A stretch of 64,000 nt of DNA from Doris montereyensis (GCA_037039925.1 JAXRKP010001170.1:37501-101500), one strand, 5' to 3'. Shown: positions 11,745-26,440, numbered from the stretch's first letter. The notes: a model not told the origin generated them from the sequence alone. Numbers and translations: made by a program.

Positions 11745-14700
11745 CTTTATCTACAAAATTTGAGGTTTTATTTGATGAGTTTCGATTAATAGGTTTTATT
11801 TGATGGGTTTCGATTAATAGGTTTTATTTGATGGGTTTCGATTGATAGGTTTTATTTGATGGGTTTCGATTGACAGGTTTGAGATTGCGATGATTTCTAT
11901 TTATAGGTTTTATATTGATTTGTTTCTATTGATATGTTTTATTTATAGGTTTCGAAAATTTGATGGGTTTTAATTTAGGTTTCATTTCATAGGTGAGTTG
12001 ATGGGTTTTTTGATGTGTTTTGATTTAGGTTTTATTTGATGGGTTTAATTTATAGGTTTTATTTGATGTGTTTCGATTTATAGGTTTATTTGATGGGTTT
12101 TAATTGATAGTTTTTTTTTATTTGATGGGTTTTGATTGATAGGTTTATTTGATGAGTTTCTATTGATAGGTTTTATTTGATGGGTTTCTGTTTTATAGGT
12201 TTTATTTGATGTTTCTATTGATAGGTTTTATTTAATGGGTTTCGATTTGATAGGTTTTATTTGATGGGTTTTCTAATTTATAGGTTTATTTCATAGGTTT
12301 TAATTTATAGGTTTTATTTGATGTGTTTTGATTTATAGGTTTATTTGATGGGTTTTAATTTATAGGTTTTATTTTGATGGTTTTAATTTATAGGTCTTAT
12401 TTGATAGGTTTTTTAATTGATAGGTTTTATTTGATGGGTTCCGATTGATAGGTTTTATTTGATAGTTTCGTTTGATAGGTTTTATTTGATGGGTTTCGTT
12501 TGATAGGTTTTATTTGATATGTTTCTGTTTATAGGTTTTATTTAATAGGTTTCTATTTGCTTTATTTGATCTGTTTCTTTTGATAGGTTTTATTGATGGG
12601 TTTTGGGATTTATAGATCTTATTTGATAGGTTTCATTTGATAGGTTTTATTTGATAGGTTTCGATTTTTTGTAGGTTTTATTTTGATAGGTTTCGTTTTA
12701 TAGGTTTTATTTGATAGGTTTTGTTTGATAGGTTTTATTTGATGGGTTCCGATTCATAGGTTTTATTTGATAGGTTTCGTTTTATAGGTTTTATTTGATA
12801 GGTTTCGTTTGATTTGTTTTTTGATAGGTTTTGTTTGATAGGTTTCGAGTTATAGATTTTATTTGATAGGTTTTGTTTTATAGGTTTTAATTTGATGGGT
12901 TTCGAGTTATAGATCTTATTTGATAGGTTTCGTTTGATAGATTTTATTTGATAGGTTTCGTTTGATAAGTTTTATTTGATAGGTTTCGTTTGATAGATTT
13001 TATTTGATAGGTTTCGTTTGATAGGTTTTATTTGATAGGTTTCATTTGATAGGTTTTATTTGATAGGTTTTATTTGATAGGTTTTATTTGATAGATTTTG
13101 TTTTGTAAGTTTTATTTTCATAGATTTCGTTTTATAGGTCTTATTTGATAGATTTCGTTTTATAGGTTTTATTTGATAGGTTTTCGTTTGATAGGTTTTA
13201 TTTGATAGGTTTCGTTTTATAGATTTTATTTGATAGGTTTCGTCTGATAAGTTTTATTTGATAGGTTTCATTTGATAGATTTTATTTGATAGGTTTCGTT
13301 TGATAGGTTTTATTTGATAGGTTTCGTTTTATAGATTTTATTTGATAGGTTTCGTTTTGATAGATTTTATTTGATAGGTTTTTTATGATAGGTTTTATTT
13401 GATAGGTTTCGTTTTATAGATTTTAGATATGATAGGTTTTATTTGATAGGTTTTATTTTGTTAGGTTTTATTTGATAGATTTCGTTTTATAGATTTTATT
13501 TAATAGGTTTTATTTGTTAGGTTTTTTTGCTAGGTTTCGTTTGATAGGTTTTATTTGATAAGTTTCATTTTAGAGGTTTCATTTGATAGGTTTTATTTGA
13601 TAGGTTTTATTTGATAGGTTTTATTTGATAGGTTTCGTTTGATAGGTTTTTATTTGATAGCTTTCGTTTTATAGATTTTATATGATAGGTTTTATTTGAT
13701 AGGTTTTATTTGTTAGGTTTTATTTGATAGATTTCGTTTTATAGATTTTATTTAATAGGTTTTATTTGTTAGGTTTTATTTGCTAGGTTTCGTTTTATAG
13801 GTTTTATTTGATAGGTTTCATTTGAGAGGTTTCATTTGATAGGTTTTATTTGATAGGTTTTATTTGATATGTTTGATTTGATCGGTTATATTTGATAGGT
13901 TTTATTTGATCGGTTTTATTTGATCGGTTTCGTTTTATAGCTTTTATTTGATACGTTTTATTTGATACGTTTTATTTGATAGGTTTTATTTGATAGGTTT
14001 TATTTGATAGGTTTCGTTTTATAGGTTTTATTTGATAGGTTTCGCTTTATAGGTTTTATTTTATAGGTTTCGTTTTATAGGTTTTATTTAATAGGTTTCG
14101 TTTTATAGGTTTCATTTGATAGATTTCGTTTTATAGGTTTTATTTGATAGGTTTTATTTGATAGGTTTCGTTTTATAGGTTTTATTTGATAGGTTTTATT
14201 TCATAGGTTTCATTTGATAGATTTCATTTGATAGGTTTCATTTTATAGGTTTTATTTGATAGGTTTCGTTTGATTGGTATTATTTGATAGGGTTTTTTAT
14301 AGGTTTTATTTGATAGGTTTTGTTTGATCGGATTTATTTGATAGGTTTCATTTGATCGGTTTTATTTGATAAATTTTATTTGATCGGTTTTATTTGATAA
14401 GTTTTATTTGATCTGTTTTATTTGATAGGTTTTATTTGATAACCGTTATTTGATCGGTTTTATTTGATCCGTTTTATTTGATCGGTTTATTTGATAGATT
14501 TTATTTGAAAAGTTTAATTTTATAGGTTTTATTTGATAGGTTTCATTTTAGAGGTTTTATTTGATAGGTTTTATTTGATCGGTTTCGGTTTATAGGTTTT
14601 ATTTGATAAGTTTCGTTTTATAGGTTTTATTTGATAGGTTTTATTTGATAGGTTTCGTTTTATAGGTTTTATTTGATTTGTTTTATTTTATAGGTTTTAT

Positions 14701-15420
14701 TTGATTGATTTCATTTTAGAGGTTTTATTTGATAGGTTTTATTTGATCGGTTTCGGTTTATAGGTTTTATTTGATAAGTTTCGTTGTATAGGTTTTATTT
14801 GATGGTTTTCGTTTTATAGGTTTTATTTGATAGGTTTCGTTTTATAGTTTTTTATTTGATAGGTTTCGTTTTATAAGATTAGTTATCTGACAGGTTTCGT
14901 TTTAAAAGTTTTATTTATTAGGTTTCGTTTTAAAGGTTTTATTTAATAGGTTTTGTTTTATAGGTTTTATTTGATTGGTTTCTTTTGATAGGTTTCATTT
15001 TAAAGGTTTTATTTAATAGGTTTCATTTTATAGATTTTATTTGATAGGTTTCTTTTGATAGGTTTCGTTTCATAGCTTTTATTTGATAAATTTCATTTCA
15101 TAGATTTTATTTGATAGGTTTCATTTTTATAGGTTTCGTTTCACAGGTTTTATTTTATAGATTTTTATATAATAGGTTTCTCTTGATAGGTTTCGTTTCA
15201 CAGGTTTTATTTGATAGATTTTATTTAATAGGTTTCTTTTTATAGGTTTCGTTTCACAGGTTTTATTTTATAGATTTTATTTAATAGGTTTCTTTTGATA
15301 GGTTTCGTTTCACAGGTTTTATTTTATAGATTTTATTTGATAGGTTTCATTTTATAGGTTTCGTTTCACAGGTTTTATTTGATAGATTTTATTTAATAGG
15401 TTTTATTCAATAGGTTTTAT
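11745..15420. repeat. 14-bp (28-bp dimer) minisatellite, 3.7 kb
   Basis: The basic unit is about 14 bp, ataggttttatttg, alternating in long stretches with ataggtttcgtttg or atgggtttcgattg to give a 28-bp dimer. The proximal 0.9 kb is rich in gatgggtttcgatt; the middle is dominated by gataggtttcgttt; 13860-14480 has many gatcggtttt variants; the distal end has cacaggttttattt. The strand is T/G-rich throughout, with almost no C outside the tcg step. Confidence 0.95.
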
Positions 15421-15655
15421 TTTCCCTTCTTCCCGGCCAACCTTTTACGTCACTTTGTATTGTAAGCAGACTCAGACATATCGATACCGCATTCCAAAAG
15501 AATGTGTCTGTGTGTCTGTGTGTCTGTGTGTGTTTTTGTGTTTTTGCTTGTTTGTGTTTCATGACTTCAAGAAGTCAGCGGCAATACGAGACACTGGCGT
15601 CATGTTTATACATAGCTTTCCTTATTGACCATCAATGTGGGTAGAGAGGACAACC
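15421..15655. other. Unique spacer with a short TGTGTC microsatellite
   Basis: Contains a tgtgtctgtgtgtctgtg stretch at about 15506-15535. Otherwise mixed-composition sequence with no recognised gene. Confidence 0.6.
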
Positions 15656-17410
15656 AAGAAACTGGGAAAAGCCAAACCAAATGGTGAAGTAAGTCAATAG
15701 CAAAGTCAAATCAAATGGTGAATGGCAAAGCCAAACCAAATGGTGAAGTAAGTCAATAACAAAGCCAAACCAAATGGTGAAGTAAGTCAATAACAAAAGA
15801 GTCAAACCAAATGGTGAAGTGAGTCAATAGCAAAGCCAAACCAAATGGTGAAGTGAGTCAATAGCAAAGCCAAACCAAATGGTGGAGTGAGTCAATAGCA
15901 AAACCAAACCAAATGGTGAAGTGAGTCAATAGCAAAGTCAAACCAAATGGTGGAGTGAGTCAATAGCAAAACCAAACCAAATGGTGAGTGAGTGAGTCAA
16001 TAGTCAAAGCAAAGCCAAACCAAATGGTGGAAGTGAGTCAATAGCAAAACCAAACTAAATGGTGGAGTGAGTCAATAGCAAAACCAAACCAAATGGTGGA
16101 GTGAGTCAATAGCAAAACAAAACTAAATGGTGGAGTGAGTCAATAGCAAAGTCAAACCAAATGGTGGAGTGAGTCAATAGCAAAACCAAACCAAATGGTG
16201 GAGTGAGTCAATAGCAAAGTCAAACCGAATGGTGGAGTGAGTCAATAGCAAAGTCAAACCAAATGGTGGAATGAGTCAATAGCAAGCCAAACCAAATGGT
16301 GGAGTGAGTCAATAGCAAAACCAAACCAAATGGTGGAGTGACTCAATAGCAAAATCAAACCAAATGGTGGAGTGAGTCAATAGCAAAGCCAAACCAAATG
16401 GTGGAGTGAGTCAATAGCAAAACCAAACCAAATGGTGGAGTGAGTCAATAGCAAAACCAAACCAAGTGAGTCAACAGCAAAGCCATACCAAATGGTGGAG
16501 TGAGTCAATAGCAAAACCAAACCAAATGGTAGAGTGAGTCAATAGCAAAACCAAACCAAATGGTGGAGTGAGTCAATAGCAAAATCAAACCAAATGGTTG
16601 AGTGACCAATAGCAAAGCCAAACCAAATGGAGGAGTGAGTCATTAGCAAAGCCAAACCAAATGGTGGAGTGAGTCATTAACAAAGCCAAACCAAATGATG
16701 GAGTGAGTTAGTAGCAAAGCCAAACCAAGTGTTGATGTGAATCAATGCCAAAGCCAAACCAAATGGTGAAGTGAGTCAATAGCAAAGCCAAACCAAATGG
16801 TGGAGTGAGTCAATAGCAAAGCCATACCAAATGGTGTAGTGAGTCAATAGCAAAGCCATACCAAATGGTGTAGTGAGTCAATAACCAAAGTGAGTCAATA
16901 GCAAAATGGTGGAATGAGTCAATAGCAAAGTCAAACCGAATGGTGGAATGAGTCAATAGCAAAGTCAAACCGAATGGTGGAATGAGTCAATAGCAAAGTT
17001 ATACCGAATGGTTTAGTGAGTCAATAGCAAAGTCATACCGAATGGTGGAATGAGTCAATAGCAAAGTCATACCGAATGGTTTGGAATGAGTCAATAGCAA
17101 AGTCATACCGAATGGTTTAGTGAGTCAATAACAAAGTCATACCGAATGGTGGAATGAGTCAATAACAAAGTCAAACCGAATGGTGGAATGAGTCAATAGC
17201 AAAGTCATACCGAATGGTTTAGTGAGTCAATAGCAAAGTCAAACCGAATGGTTTAGTGAGTCAATAACAAAGTCATACCGAATGGTGGAAGTTTGTCAAT
17301 AACAAAGTCAAACCAAATGGTGGAGTGAGTCAATAGCAAAACCAAACCAAATGGTGGAATGAGTCAATAGGTGAATCATCTTGGAGGTCAATAACAAAGT
17401 CAAACCAGAT
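15656..17410. repeat. 34-bp minisatellite, about 51 copies
   Basis: Unit of 34 bp: gtcaatagcaaagccaaacc followed by aaatggtggagtga. The first copies read gaagtaagtcaat and later ones ggagtgagtcaat, so nearly every unit has a GTRAGT hexamer. From about 16920 a sub-variant with accgaatggt and tcatacc takes over, then reverts near 17300. The last units break up at 17360-17410. Confidence 0.95.
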
Positions 17411-17930
17411 TGGATATCTAAAACAAATGGTGGGATTAAAACCAAGAAAGAATCATCTTGGAGTGGGAGGCCTGGTGGGATTAAAACAGAAAGGGGGGGG
17501 GGGGGGAGGGGTTATAAGCGAATTGAGACCTGGAATATACGTGAGGAGAGGAGTCGAGAGGGAAAGGGCAAAAGCAATTATCTGGAATAGGTTTTCACAT
17601 ATCTCTTTCTCCTTGCTTGCCAACTTTTGAGATCAATAATGTGTTGTGTGAAGCCATCCAAAAGAATCAAAGTTGAGCCACGTGATTTCAGGGAGGACGG
17701 AACCGCGAGTCAAGCACTTCAGCACAAATGAGGTGTTCTATTGAAAAGACTCTTGTATATCTAAGTCGGTGTGATAAAATCATCGACACGGGTATGGTGA
17801 TAGAGTGTGACTTCTATTCACAAAGCAGTGGATAACGAGAACAGATTGGTCCATGTGTTTAGTCCGACGCCTTTTGGTATAATTAATTATCAAGATCAGA
17901 ATGCCAGTAGGAATAGGTTGGTTCGGGTGA
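17411..17930. other. Unique spacer with a 14-G run
   Basis: Holds a run of 14 G followed by A and four G at 17493-17511, preceded by two partial copies of a gtgggattaaaacc motif. The remainder (17520-17930) is unrecognised; short open frames there have no family features. Confidence 0.6.
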
Positions 17931-19450
17931 AATTTACGCCAGGTGCATAGTGCAAAGGAACTTTGAATTGCCACTAGGAGTAGGTCGCTTTGGGTGATAG
18001 TTACGTCAGAGTCAAAGCTTTGTCCATAGTGCAAAGAGATTGTAGGTTGGTTGGAGTGATATTTACGTCAGGGTTAATGCTGTGTCCATGATACAAAGGG
18101 ATGCAGATTAGTTGAGGTGATATTTACGCCAGGTCCAACGCTGTGTCCATAGTGCAAAGGGATGTAGATTAGTTGGGGTGATAGTTACGTCAAAGTCAAA
18201 GCTTTGTCCATAGTGCAAAGGGATGTAGATTAGTTGGGGTGATATTTACGCCAAGTCCAATGCTGTGTCTATAGTGCAAAGGGATGTAGATTAGTTGGGG
18301 TGATATTTACGCCAGGTCCAACGCTGTGTCCATAGTGCAAAGGGATGTAGATTGGTTAAGATGATATTGACGCCAGGTCCAACGCTGTGTTCATAGTGTA
18401 AAGTGATGTAGATTGGCTGGTGTGACAGTTACGCCAGGTCTAACGCTGTGCCGTAGTACACAGTGATGTAAATTAGTTGAGGTAATAGTTACGCCAGGTC
18501 CAACGCCGTGTCCTTATTGCAAAGTGATGTAGATTGGCTGGTGTGACAGTTACGCCAGGTCTAACGCTGTGTTCATAGTGCAAAGTGATGTAGATTGGCT
18601 GGTGTGACAGTTACGCCAGGTCCAACGCTGTGTTCTTAGTGCAAAGTGATGTAGATTGGCTGGTGTGACAGTTACGCCAGGTCCAACGCTGTGTTCTTAT
18701 TGCAAAGTGATGTAGATTGGCTGGTGTGACAGTTACGCCAGGTCCAACGCCGTATCCTTATTGTAAAGAGATAGATTGTAGGTTGGTCGAGGGTGTCAAT
18801 GATACAAAGGGATGTTAGTTTGCGTGATATTTACGTCAGGTTTAACGCTGGGTCAATGATACAAAGGGATGTAAATTAGTTTGCGTGATATTTACGTCAG
18901 GTTTAACGCTTTGTCCATAGTGCAAAGCGATGTAGATTAGTCGGGGTGATATTTACGTCAGGTTTAACGCTTTGTCCATAGTGCAAAGGGATGTAGATTG
19001 GTTGGGGTGATATTTACGTCAGGTTTAACGCTGTGTCCATGATACAAAAGGATGTAGATTAGTTGGGGTGATATTTACGTCAGGTTTGACGCTGTGTCCA
19101 TAGTGCAAAGGGATATAGATTTGTAGGGGTTATTGTTACGCCAGGTCCAATGCTGTGTCCATAGTGCAAAGTGATGTAGATTGGTTGGGGTGATAGTTAT
19201 GCCAGGTCCTGCGCTTTGTCCTTAGTGTAAAGAAATAGATTGTATAGTAATTGGGATTATAGTTACACCAGGTCCAACGCTGTGTCCATAGTGCAAAGGG
19301 ATGTAGATTTGTTGGGGTGATAATTACGCCACATCCAACGATGTGTCCATAGTGCAAAGGGATGTAGATTTGTTGGGGTGATAGTTACGCCAGGTCCAAC
19401 GCTGTGTCCATAGTGCAAAGAGAATTTACGTTGGTTGGGGTGATGCAATT
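17931..19450. repeat. 61-bp minisatellite, about 25 copies
   Basis: Unit of about 61 bp with gtccatagtgcaaagggatg, then tagattagttggggtgata, then ttacgccaggtccaacgctg. Variants cluster: gctggtgtgacagttacgcc at 18410-18740 and ttacgtcaggtttaacgc at 18830-19100. Short minus-strand frames with repeated HYGH-type peptides are shadows. Confidence 0.93.
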
Positions 19451-19457
19451 TACGATT

Positions 19458-19640
19458 TACAATGTGCAATTTGTAAAGGGAACGCATTAATATTAATGTC
19501 TGTACAATTTGTAAAGGGAACGTGAATATTAATGTCTGTACAATTTGTAAAGGGAATGTGTTAATATTAATGTATGTACATTTTGTAAAAGTGGAACGCG
19601 TTAACATTAATGCATGTACAGTTTGTAAAGGGAACACGCT
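19458..19640. repeat. Short 36-39-bp minisatellite, about 5 copies
   Basis: Tandem copies containing gtacaatttgtaaagggaac followed by gttaatattaatgtct. It directly follows the 61-bp array and is unrelated in sequence. Confidence 0.85.
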
Positions 19641-19965
19641 ATACAACCCCATGACAAACGCACTAGCCGGAAAAATTCCTTTTATGACGAAGCTGTTGGT
19701 ATCGATACCGATATCATTCATTCCATTCTATTTCGATTCCATGGACTTTCCTCCCTTGCACTTGGGCTAACATCAATCTTTATTGTGTCTATGTGCTACA
19801 TTACAAAAAAATATTCTCAAAATCTTGATTGAATTCTATTTTTACATTACTATACACATGAAATACAATGATAACAATTATTGATCTTTAGAAAGAAGAC
19901 GCAAATTGCGAAGAAAATAATCAACCAAAAGAAAAGCAAAAAATAAAATGGCAAGAAATCCAAAT
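19641..19965. other. Unique AT-rich spacer
   Basis: No recognised gene. The minus-strand open frame reaching into this region is low-complexity and mostly repeat-derived. Confidence 0.55.
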
Positions 19966-21085
19966 CTATAATGTTACAGTTCTACATGTACTAAATTTGT
20001 AAGGAATCACAGTCTATAATATAACAGTTCTACATGTACTAAACTTGTAAGAAATCCCTGTTTATAATATAACAGTTCTACATACATACTAAACTTGTAA
20101 AAAATCCCAGTTTATAATATAACAGTTCTACACATACTAAACTTGTAAGAAATCCCAGTCTATAATATAACAGTTCTACACATACTAAACTTGTAAGAAA
20201 TCCCAGTCTGTAATATAACAGTTCTACACATACTAAACTTGTAAGAAACCCCAGTCTATAATATAACAGTTCTACCCATACTAAACTTGTAAAAAATCCA
20301 TGTCTATAATATAACAGTTCTACATGTACTAAACTTGTAAGAAATCCCAGTCTATAATATAACAGTTCTACATGTACTAAACTTGTACCCATACTAAACT
20401 TGTAAAAAATCCCAGTCTATAATATAACAGTTCTACATGTACTAAACTTGTAAGAAATCCCAGTCTATAATATAACAGTTCTACATGTACTAAGCTTGTA
20501 AGAAATCCCAGTCTATAATATAACAGTTCTATATGTACTAAACTTGTAAGAAATCCCAGTCTATAATATAACAGTTCTATATGTACTAAACTTGTAAGAA
20601 ATCCCAGTCTATAATATAACAGTTCTATATGTACTAAACTTGTAAGAAATCCCAGTCTATAATATAACAGTTCTATATGTACTAAACTTGTAAGAAATCC
20701 CAGTCTATAATATAACAGTTCTATATGTACTAAACTTGTAAGAAATCCCAGTCTATAATATAACAGTTCTATATGTACTAAATTTGTAAGAAATCCCAGT
20801 CTATAATATAACAGTTCTATATGTACTAAACTTGTAAGAAATCCCAGTCTATAATATAACAGTTCTATATGTACTAAACTTGTAAGAAATCCCAGTCTAT
20901 AATATAACAGTTCTATATGTACTAAACTTGTAAGAAATCCCAGTCTATAATATAACAGTTCTACATGTACTAAATTTGTAAGAAATCCCAGTCTATAATA
21001 TAACAGTTCTACATGTACTAAACTTGTAAGAAATCCCAGTCTATAATATAACAGTTCTATGAACTAAACTTGTAAGAAATCTCAG
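19966..21085. repeat. 48-bp minisatellite, about 23 copies
   Basis: Unit of 48 bp: gtaagaaatcccagtctata, then atataacagttctatatgta, then ctaaactt. Copies from 20520 to 20940 are nearly identical and carry tatatgta, while the outer ones carry tacatgta or tacacata, suggesting recent homogenisation of the middle. Confidence 0.95.
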
Positions 21086-21160
21086 GAGATTGACGAATGA
21101 GCTTTGATCGAAGGCATGCATGTGCGTAGGGGTCGGTTGGGTAGTGCTGTGTGATGGGTG

Positions 21161-21640
<480 letters not shown>

Positions 21641-21890
21641 TTGCTATGATTATAACTCATTATTTTAAAAACTGTTTTCTGAGGTGAGTTTTTGTCTGAG
21701 TTCTACCATTCTGTAGTAGACCTAAATATGTTCCCTTTCATTGTGGATAATGTAGGTACCTTGAAACTCATGAGTGTATACGTGGATTCCCACTTATTCG
21801 ATGTGAAAAAAAACTTGTTTTAAATCCTGTTATAAAAATGTATTCTTTTCTTTGCCGTTGATATTCGAATTTCCTCAGGTACCAAAATCA
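21641..21890. other. Unique spacer
   Basis: Mixed-composition sequence without a recognised gene or repeat. Confidence 0.55.
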
Positions 21891-22815
21891 GAAAGAGAAA
21901 CAAACAAAACCCCCACTAAAAACCAAACCCAACCTACAAGAACCCCAAACCCAACCTACAAGAACCCCAAACCCAACCTACAAGAACCCCAAACCCAACC
22001 TACAAGAAACCCAAACCCAACCTACAAGAGCCCCTAAGAACCCCAAACCTACCTACAAGAAACCCAAACCCAACCTACAAGAGCTCCCCCCAAACCCAAC
22101 CTACAAGAGCCCCCAAACCCAATCTAAAGAGCCCCCAAACCCAACCTACAAACCCCAAACCCAACCTACAAGAACCCCAAACCCAACCTACAAGAACCCC
22201 AAACCCAACCTACAAGAACCCCAAACCCAACCTACAAAAGCCCCCAAACCCAACCTACAAGAACCCCAAACCCAACCTACAAAAGCCCCCAAACCCAACC
22301 TACAACCTACAAGAACCCCAAACCCAACCTACAAGAACCCCAAACCCAACCTACAAGAACCCCAAACCCAACCTACAAACCCCAAACCCAACCTACAAGA
22401 GCTCCCCCAAACCCAACCTACAAGAACCCCAAACCCAACCTACAAGAACCCCAAACCCAAAGAACCCCAAACCCAACCTACAAGAACCCCAAACCCAACC
22501 TACAAAAAGCCCCAAACCCAACCTACAAGAACCCCAAACCCAACCTACAAAAGCCCCCAAACCCAACCTACCCCCAAACCCAACCTACAAGAATCCCAAA
22601 CCCAACCTACAAGAAGAACCCCAAACCCAACCTACAAGAGACCCCAAACCCAACCTACAAGAGCCCCCAAACCCAACAAGAACCCGAACCCCAAACCCAA
22701 CCTACAAGAACCCCAAACCCAACCTACAAGAACCCAAACCCAACCTACAAGAACCCCAAACCCATCCTACAAGAGCCCCCCAAACCCAACCTATAAGAGC
22801 CCCAAACGCATCTAG
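21891..22815. repeat. 22-bp minisatellite, about 42 copies
   Basis: C- and A-rich unit aaccccaaacccaacctaca plus ag, with frequent one- or two-base variants (agagccccc, agaaacccaaac) and deletions. Strand asymmetry is extreme: almost no G or T outside the cctac step. Confidence 0.95.
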
Positions 22816-23205
22816 AAATGCCAAAGTTTGTGTAAGCCAGACAGCTTTATATATTCTCTTAATGTGAGTACGATACGCAATCGCTTCGACATCGGTTTTA
22901 ATGTAAACATTTTCGCCTCCTTCTCAAACATCCTTTGATTTTGAGATCGGTTTTAATGTAAAAACATTCCCCTCCTTCTCAAACATCCTTTGATTCTCTC
23001 GAACAATACATCTATGACATCATCGGCTGTGACAAATTAGTTAAATATTCCATTCACCGTGCATATTCCCGTACAATTAAAAAATTGTATTTCGACACTT
23101 TATAACAACATTTTAATTATTACAGTAACTAAGAATTGTCTAAATGTCGTCTCTACCATGAAACAAACTTTCTTCTTTATTTCCAATTCGATATACACAA
23201 CCCAA
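22816..23205. other. Unique spacer with a two-copy direct repeat
   Basis: At about 22893-22996 a roughly 60-bp segment occurs twice in tandem: atcggttttaatgtaa, then cctccttctcaaacatcc, then tttgatt. The rest (23000-23205) has no recognised content. Confidence 0.65.
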
Positions 23206-23760
23206 TTGACTGTAAGTGGGCATGAAGGCAAACAAGAGTGTCCATGTTTGCTGGTCACCCTGTATTTAAGTAGGCATGAAGGCAAACAAGAGTGTCCATG
23301 TTTGCTGGTCACTCTGTATTTAAGTGGGCATGAAAGCAAACAAGAGTGTCCATGTTTGCTGGTCACCCTGTATTTAAGTGGACATGAAAGCAAACAAGGA
23401 GTGTCCATGTTTGCTGGTCACCCTGTATTTAAGTGGGCATGAAAGCAAACAAGAGTGTCCATGTTTGCTGGTCACCCTGTATTTAAGTGGACGTGAAGGC
23501 AAACAAGAGTGTCCATGTTTGCTGGTCACCCTGTATTTAAGTGGACATGAAAGCGAACAAGAGTGTCAATGTTTGCTGGTCACCCTGTCTTTAAGTGGGC
23601 ATGAAGGCAAACAAGGGTGTCCATGTTTGCTGGTCACCCTGTATTTAAGTGGGCATGAAAGCAAACAGGAGTGTCCATGTTTGCTGGTCACCCTGTATTT
23701 AAGTGGACATGAAAGCAAACAAGATCCATGTTTTGGTCACCCTGTTATTTAAGTATACGT
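23206..23760. repeat. 54-bp minisatellite, about 10 copies
   Basis: Unit of 54 bp: aagtgggcatgaaggcaaac, then aagagtgtccatgtttgctg, then gtcaccctgtattt. Divisible by three, so an 18-residue peptide period appears on both strands; no start, signal or family supports coding. Confidence 0.93.
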
Positions 23761-23869
23761 GAAGGCAAAATATTCCATGTTTTATTTTCCTGTATTTATG
23801 GACATAGCGAACAATTTAGTGTCAATGTTTGCTGGTCACCCTTATTGAAGGCCCATATCCATATGTGGT

Positions 23870-24145
23870 CACCCTATATTCACCTTCTGACATTTTTTAT
23901 TTATGCCCATATTCTTTATTTATGCCCATATTCCTTATTTATGCCCATATTCCTTATGTATGGAAATATTCCTTCTGACATTTTTATTTATGCCCATATT
24001 CACCTTCTGACGTTTTTATTTATGCCCATATTCACCTTCTGGCGTTTTTATTTGCCCATATTCACCTTCTGACGTTTTTATTTATGCCCATATTCACCTT
24101 CTGATGTTTTATTTATGCCCATATTCACCTTCTGACGTTCATTTC
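23870..24145. repeat. 32-bp minisatellite, about 8 copies
   Basis: Unit ttatttatgcccatattcac followed by cttctgacgttt. It lies after a degenerate stretch (23760-23870) containing remnants of the 54-bp unit. Confidence 0.88.
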
Positions 24146-24224
24146 TTGATTCGTTATTGTGATCAATTACTTCAGAGTTGACCTCTTGCCAAATTTGTTT
24201 TGCATATCCAGTGTCTCTATGTCT

Positions 24225-24785
<561 letters not shown>

Positions 24786-25424
24786 TTTATATATCTATCA
24801 AATATATATTTATATTCTACAATCTATCAAATAGTGACTTTTTGATCTCTCTATTTTCATACTATCATCCAAGTATTTACACAGCTAAAGAATCTGTTTA
24901 TCAGTCCGTCATTGTAATGATTAATAACATGAATAAAATGTCGATTCTCTGCTAAAATTATAAATTCAACGAAATTATAGCAATGTAATAAGAGGGGTCG
25001 GTGTATGTCTGTGCCAAGAATAAAACCAAGAGGAAAAAAGTTTGACCCAGGACATCTTAATAACAGAAGTGGGTGTAGCTCTGTGCAAGTAATCAAACCA
25101 AGAGGCAGACTTTCGACCTAAGTCATCATAATAAAAGAAATGGATGTAGCTCAAAAACATATAACAATCAGCAGTAACCAAAAAGAAGTATTTATAGCGC
25201 AAAAGGGGATAATAACTTCCTTTTCTGCATTGCAAATCACCAAGTGATATAAGCTATCGATTTTCCCAAGGAACGGTTATAAATATGTGCATATTAGCAT
25301 TTCGTCCCCAATGCCGTCTGATATTCGTTCCGGATTTCTTTGAATAACCAACGTAAAACCTCGCCACTTTAAAACAAAGATGAGCATCATATTATGTAAA
25401 GTGAATATGATGGAAATGTTCTTA
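24786..25424. other. Unique spacer with three diverged 68-bp units
   Basis: At about 24990-25155 three diverged copies of a roughly 68-bp unit can be aligned (aagaaccaagagg-type core, then gacc..ggacatctta, then gaagtgggtgtagctc). No gene recognised in the remainder. Confidence 0.55.
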
Positions 25425-26440
25425 CTCGTCAAACCAGAAGCTCACAGCACTACGATTTTACTAAAACATCATGATTACAAGCTCACAGCACTACGGTTTT
25501 ACTAAAACATCATGATTACAAACTCACAGCACTACGGTTTTACTAAAACATCATGATTACAAGCTCACAGCACTACGGTTTTACTAAAACATCATGATTA
25601 CAAGCTCACAGCACTACGGTTTTACTAAAACATCATGATTACAAGCTCACAGCACTACGGTTTTACTAAAACATCATGATTACAAGCTCACAGCACTACG
25701 GTTTTACTAAAACATCATGATTACAAGCTCACAGCACTACGGTTTTATTAAAACATCATGATTACAAGCTCACAGCACTACGGTTTTACTAAAACATCAT
25801 GATTACAAGCTCACAGCACTACGGTTTTACTAAAACATCATGATTACAAGCTCACAGCACTACGGTTTTACTAAAACATCATGATTACAAACTCACAGCA
25901 CTACGATTTTTACTAAAACATCATGATTACAAGCTCACAGCACTACGGTTTTACTAAAACATCTTGATTACAAGCTCACAGCACTACGGTTTTACTAAAA
26001 CATCATGATTACAAGCTCACAGCACTACGGTTTTACTAAAACATCATGATTACAAGCTCACAGCACTACGGTTTTACTAAAACATCATGATTACAAGCTC
26101 ACAGCACTACGGTTTTATTAAAACATCATGATTACAAGCTCACAGCACTACGGTTTTACTAAAACATCATGATTACAAACTCACAGCACTACGGTTTTAC
26201 TAAAACATCATGATTACAAGTTCACAGCACTACGGTTCTACTAAAACATCATGATTACAAGCTCACAGCACTACGGTTTTACTAAAACATCATGATTACA
26301 AACTCACAGCACTACGGTTTTACTAAAACATCATGATTACAAACTCACAGCACTACGGTTTTACTAAAACATCATGATTACAAGCTCGCAGCACTACGGT
26401 TCTACTACATATCATGATTACAAGCTACACATCATGATTA
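25425..26440. repeat. 41-bp minisatellite, about 25 nearly identical copies
   Basis: Unit of 41 bp: actaaaacatcatgattaca, then agctcacagcactacggttt, then t. Most copies are identical; the commonest variants are aactcacag for agctcacag and tattaaaac for tactaaaac. This is the most homogeneous minisatellite in the window and presumably young. Confidence 0.97.

Noticed and set aside
11745..15420. Telomere-like or centromeric satellite
   Set aside because: The 14-bp unit does not match a TTAGGG-type telomere, and the array is short with many variant types.
23206..23752. An 18-residue repeat protein with CPCLL motifs
   Set aside because: The 54-bp minisatellite is divisible by three and gives open frames on both strands; there is no signal peptide or flanking domain.
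24857..25235. Small minus-strand frames as a receptor exon
   Set aside because: They are partly formed from a 68-bp tandem unit and show no recognisable motif or splice sites.
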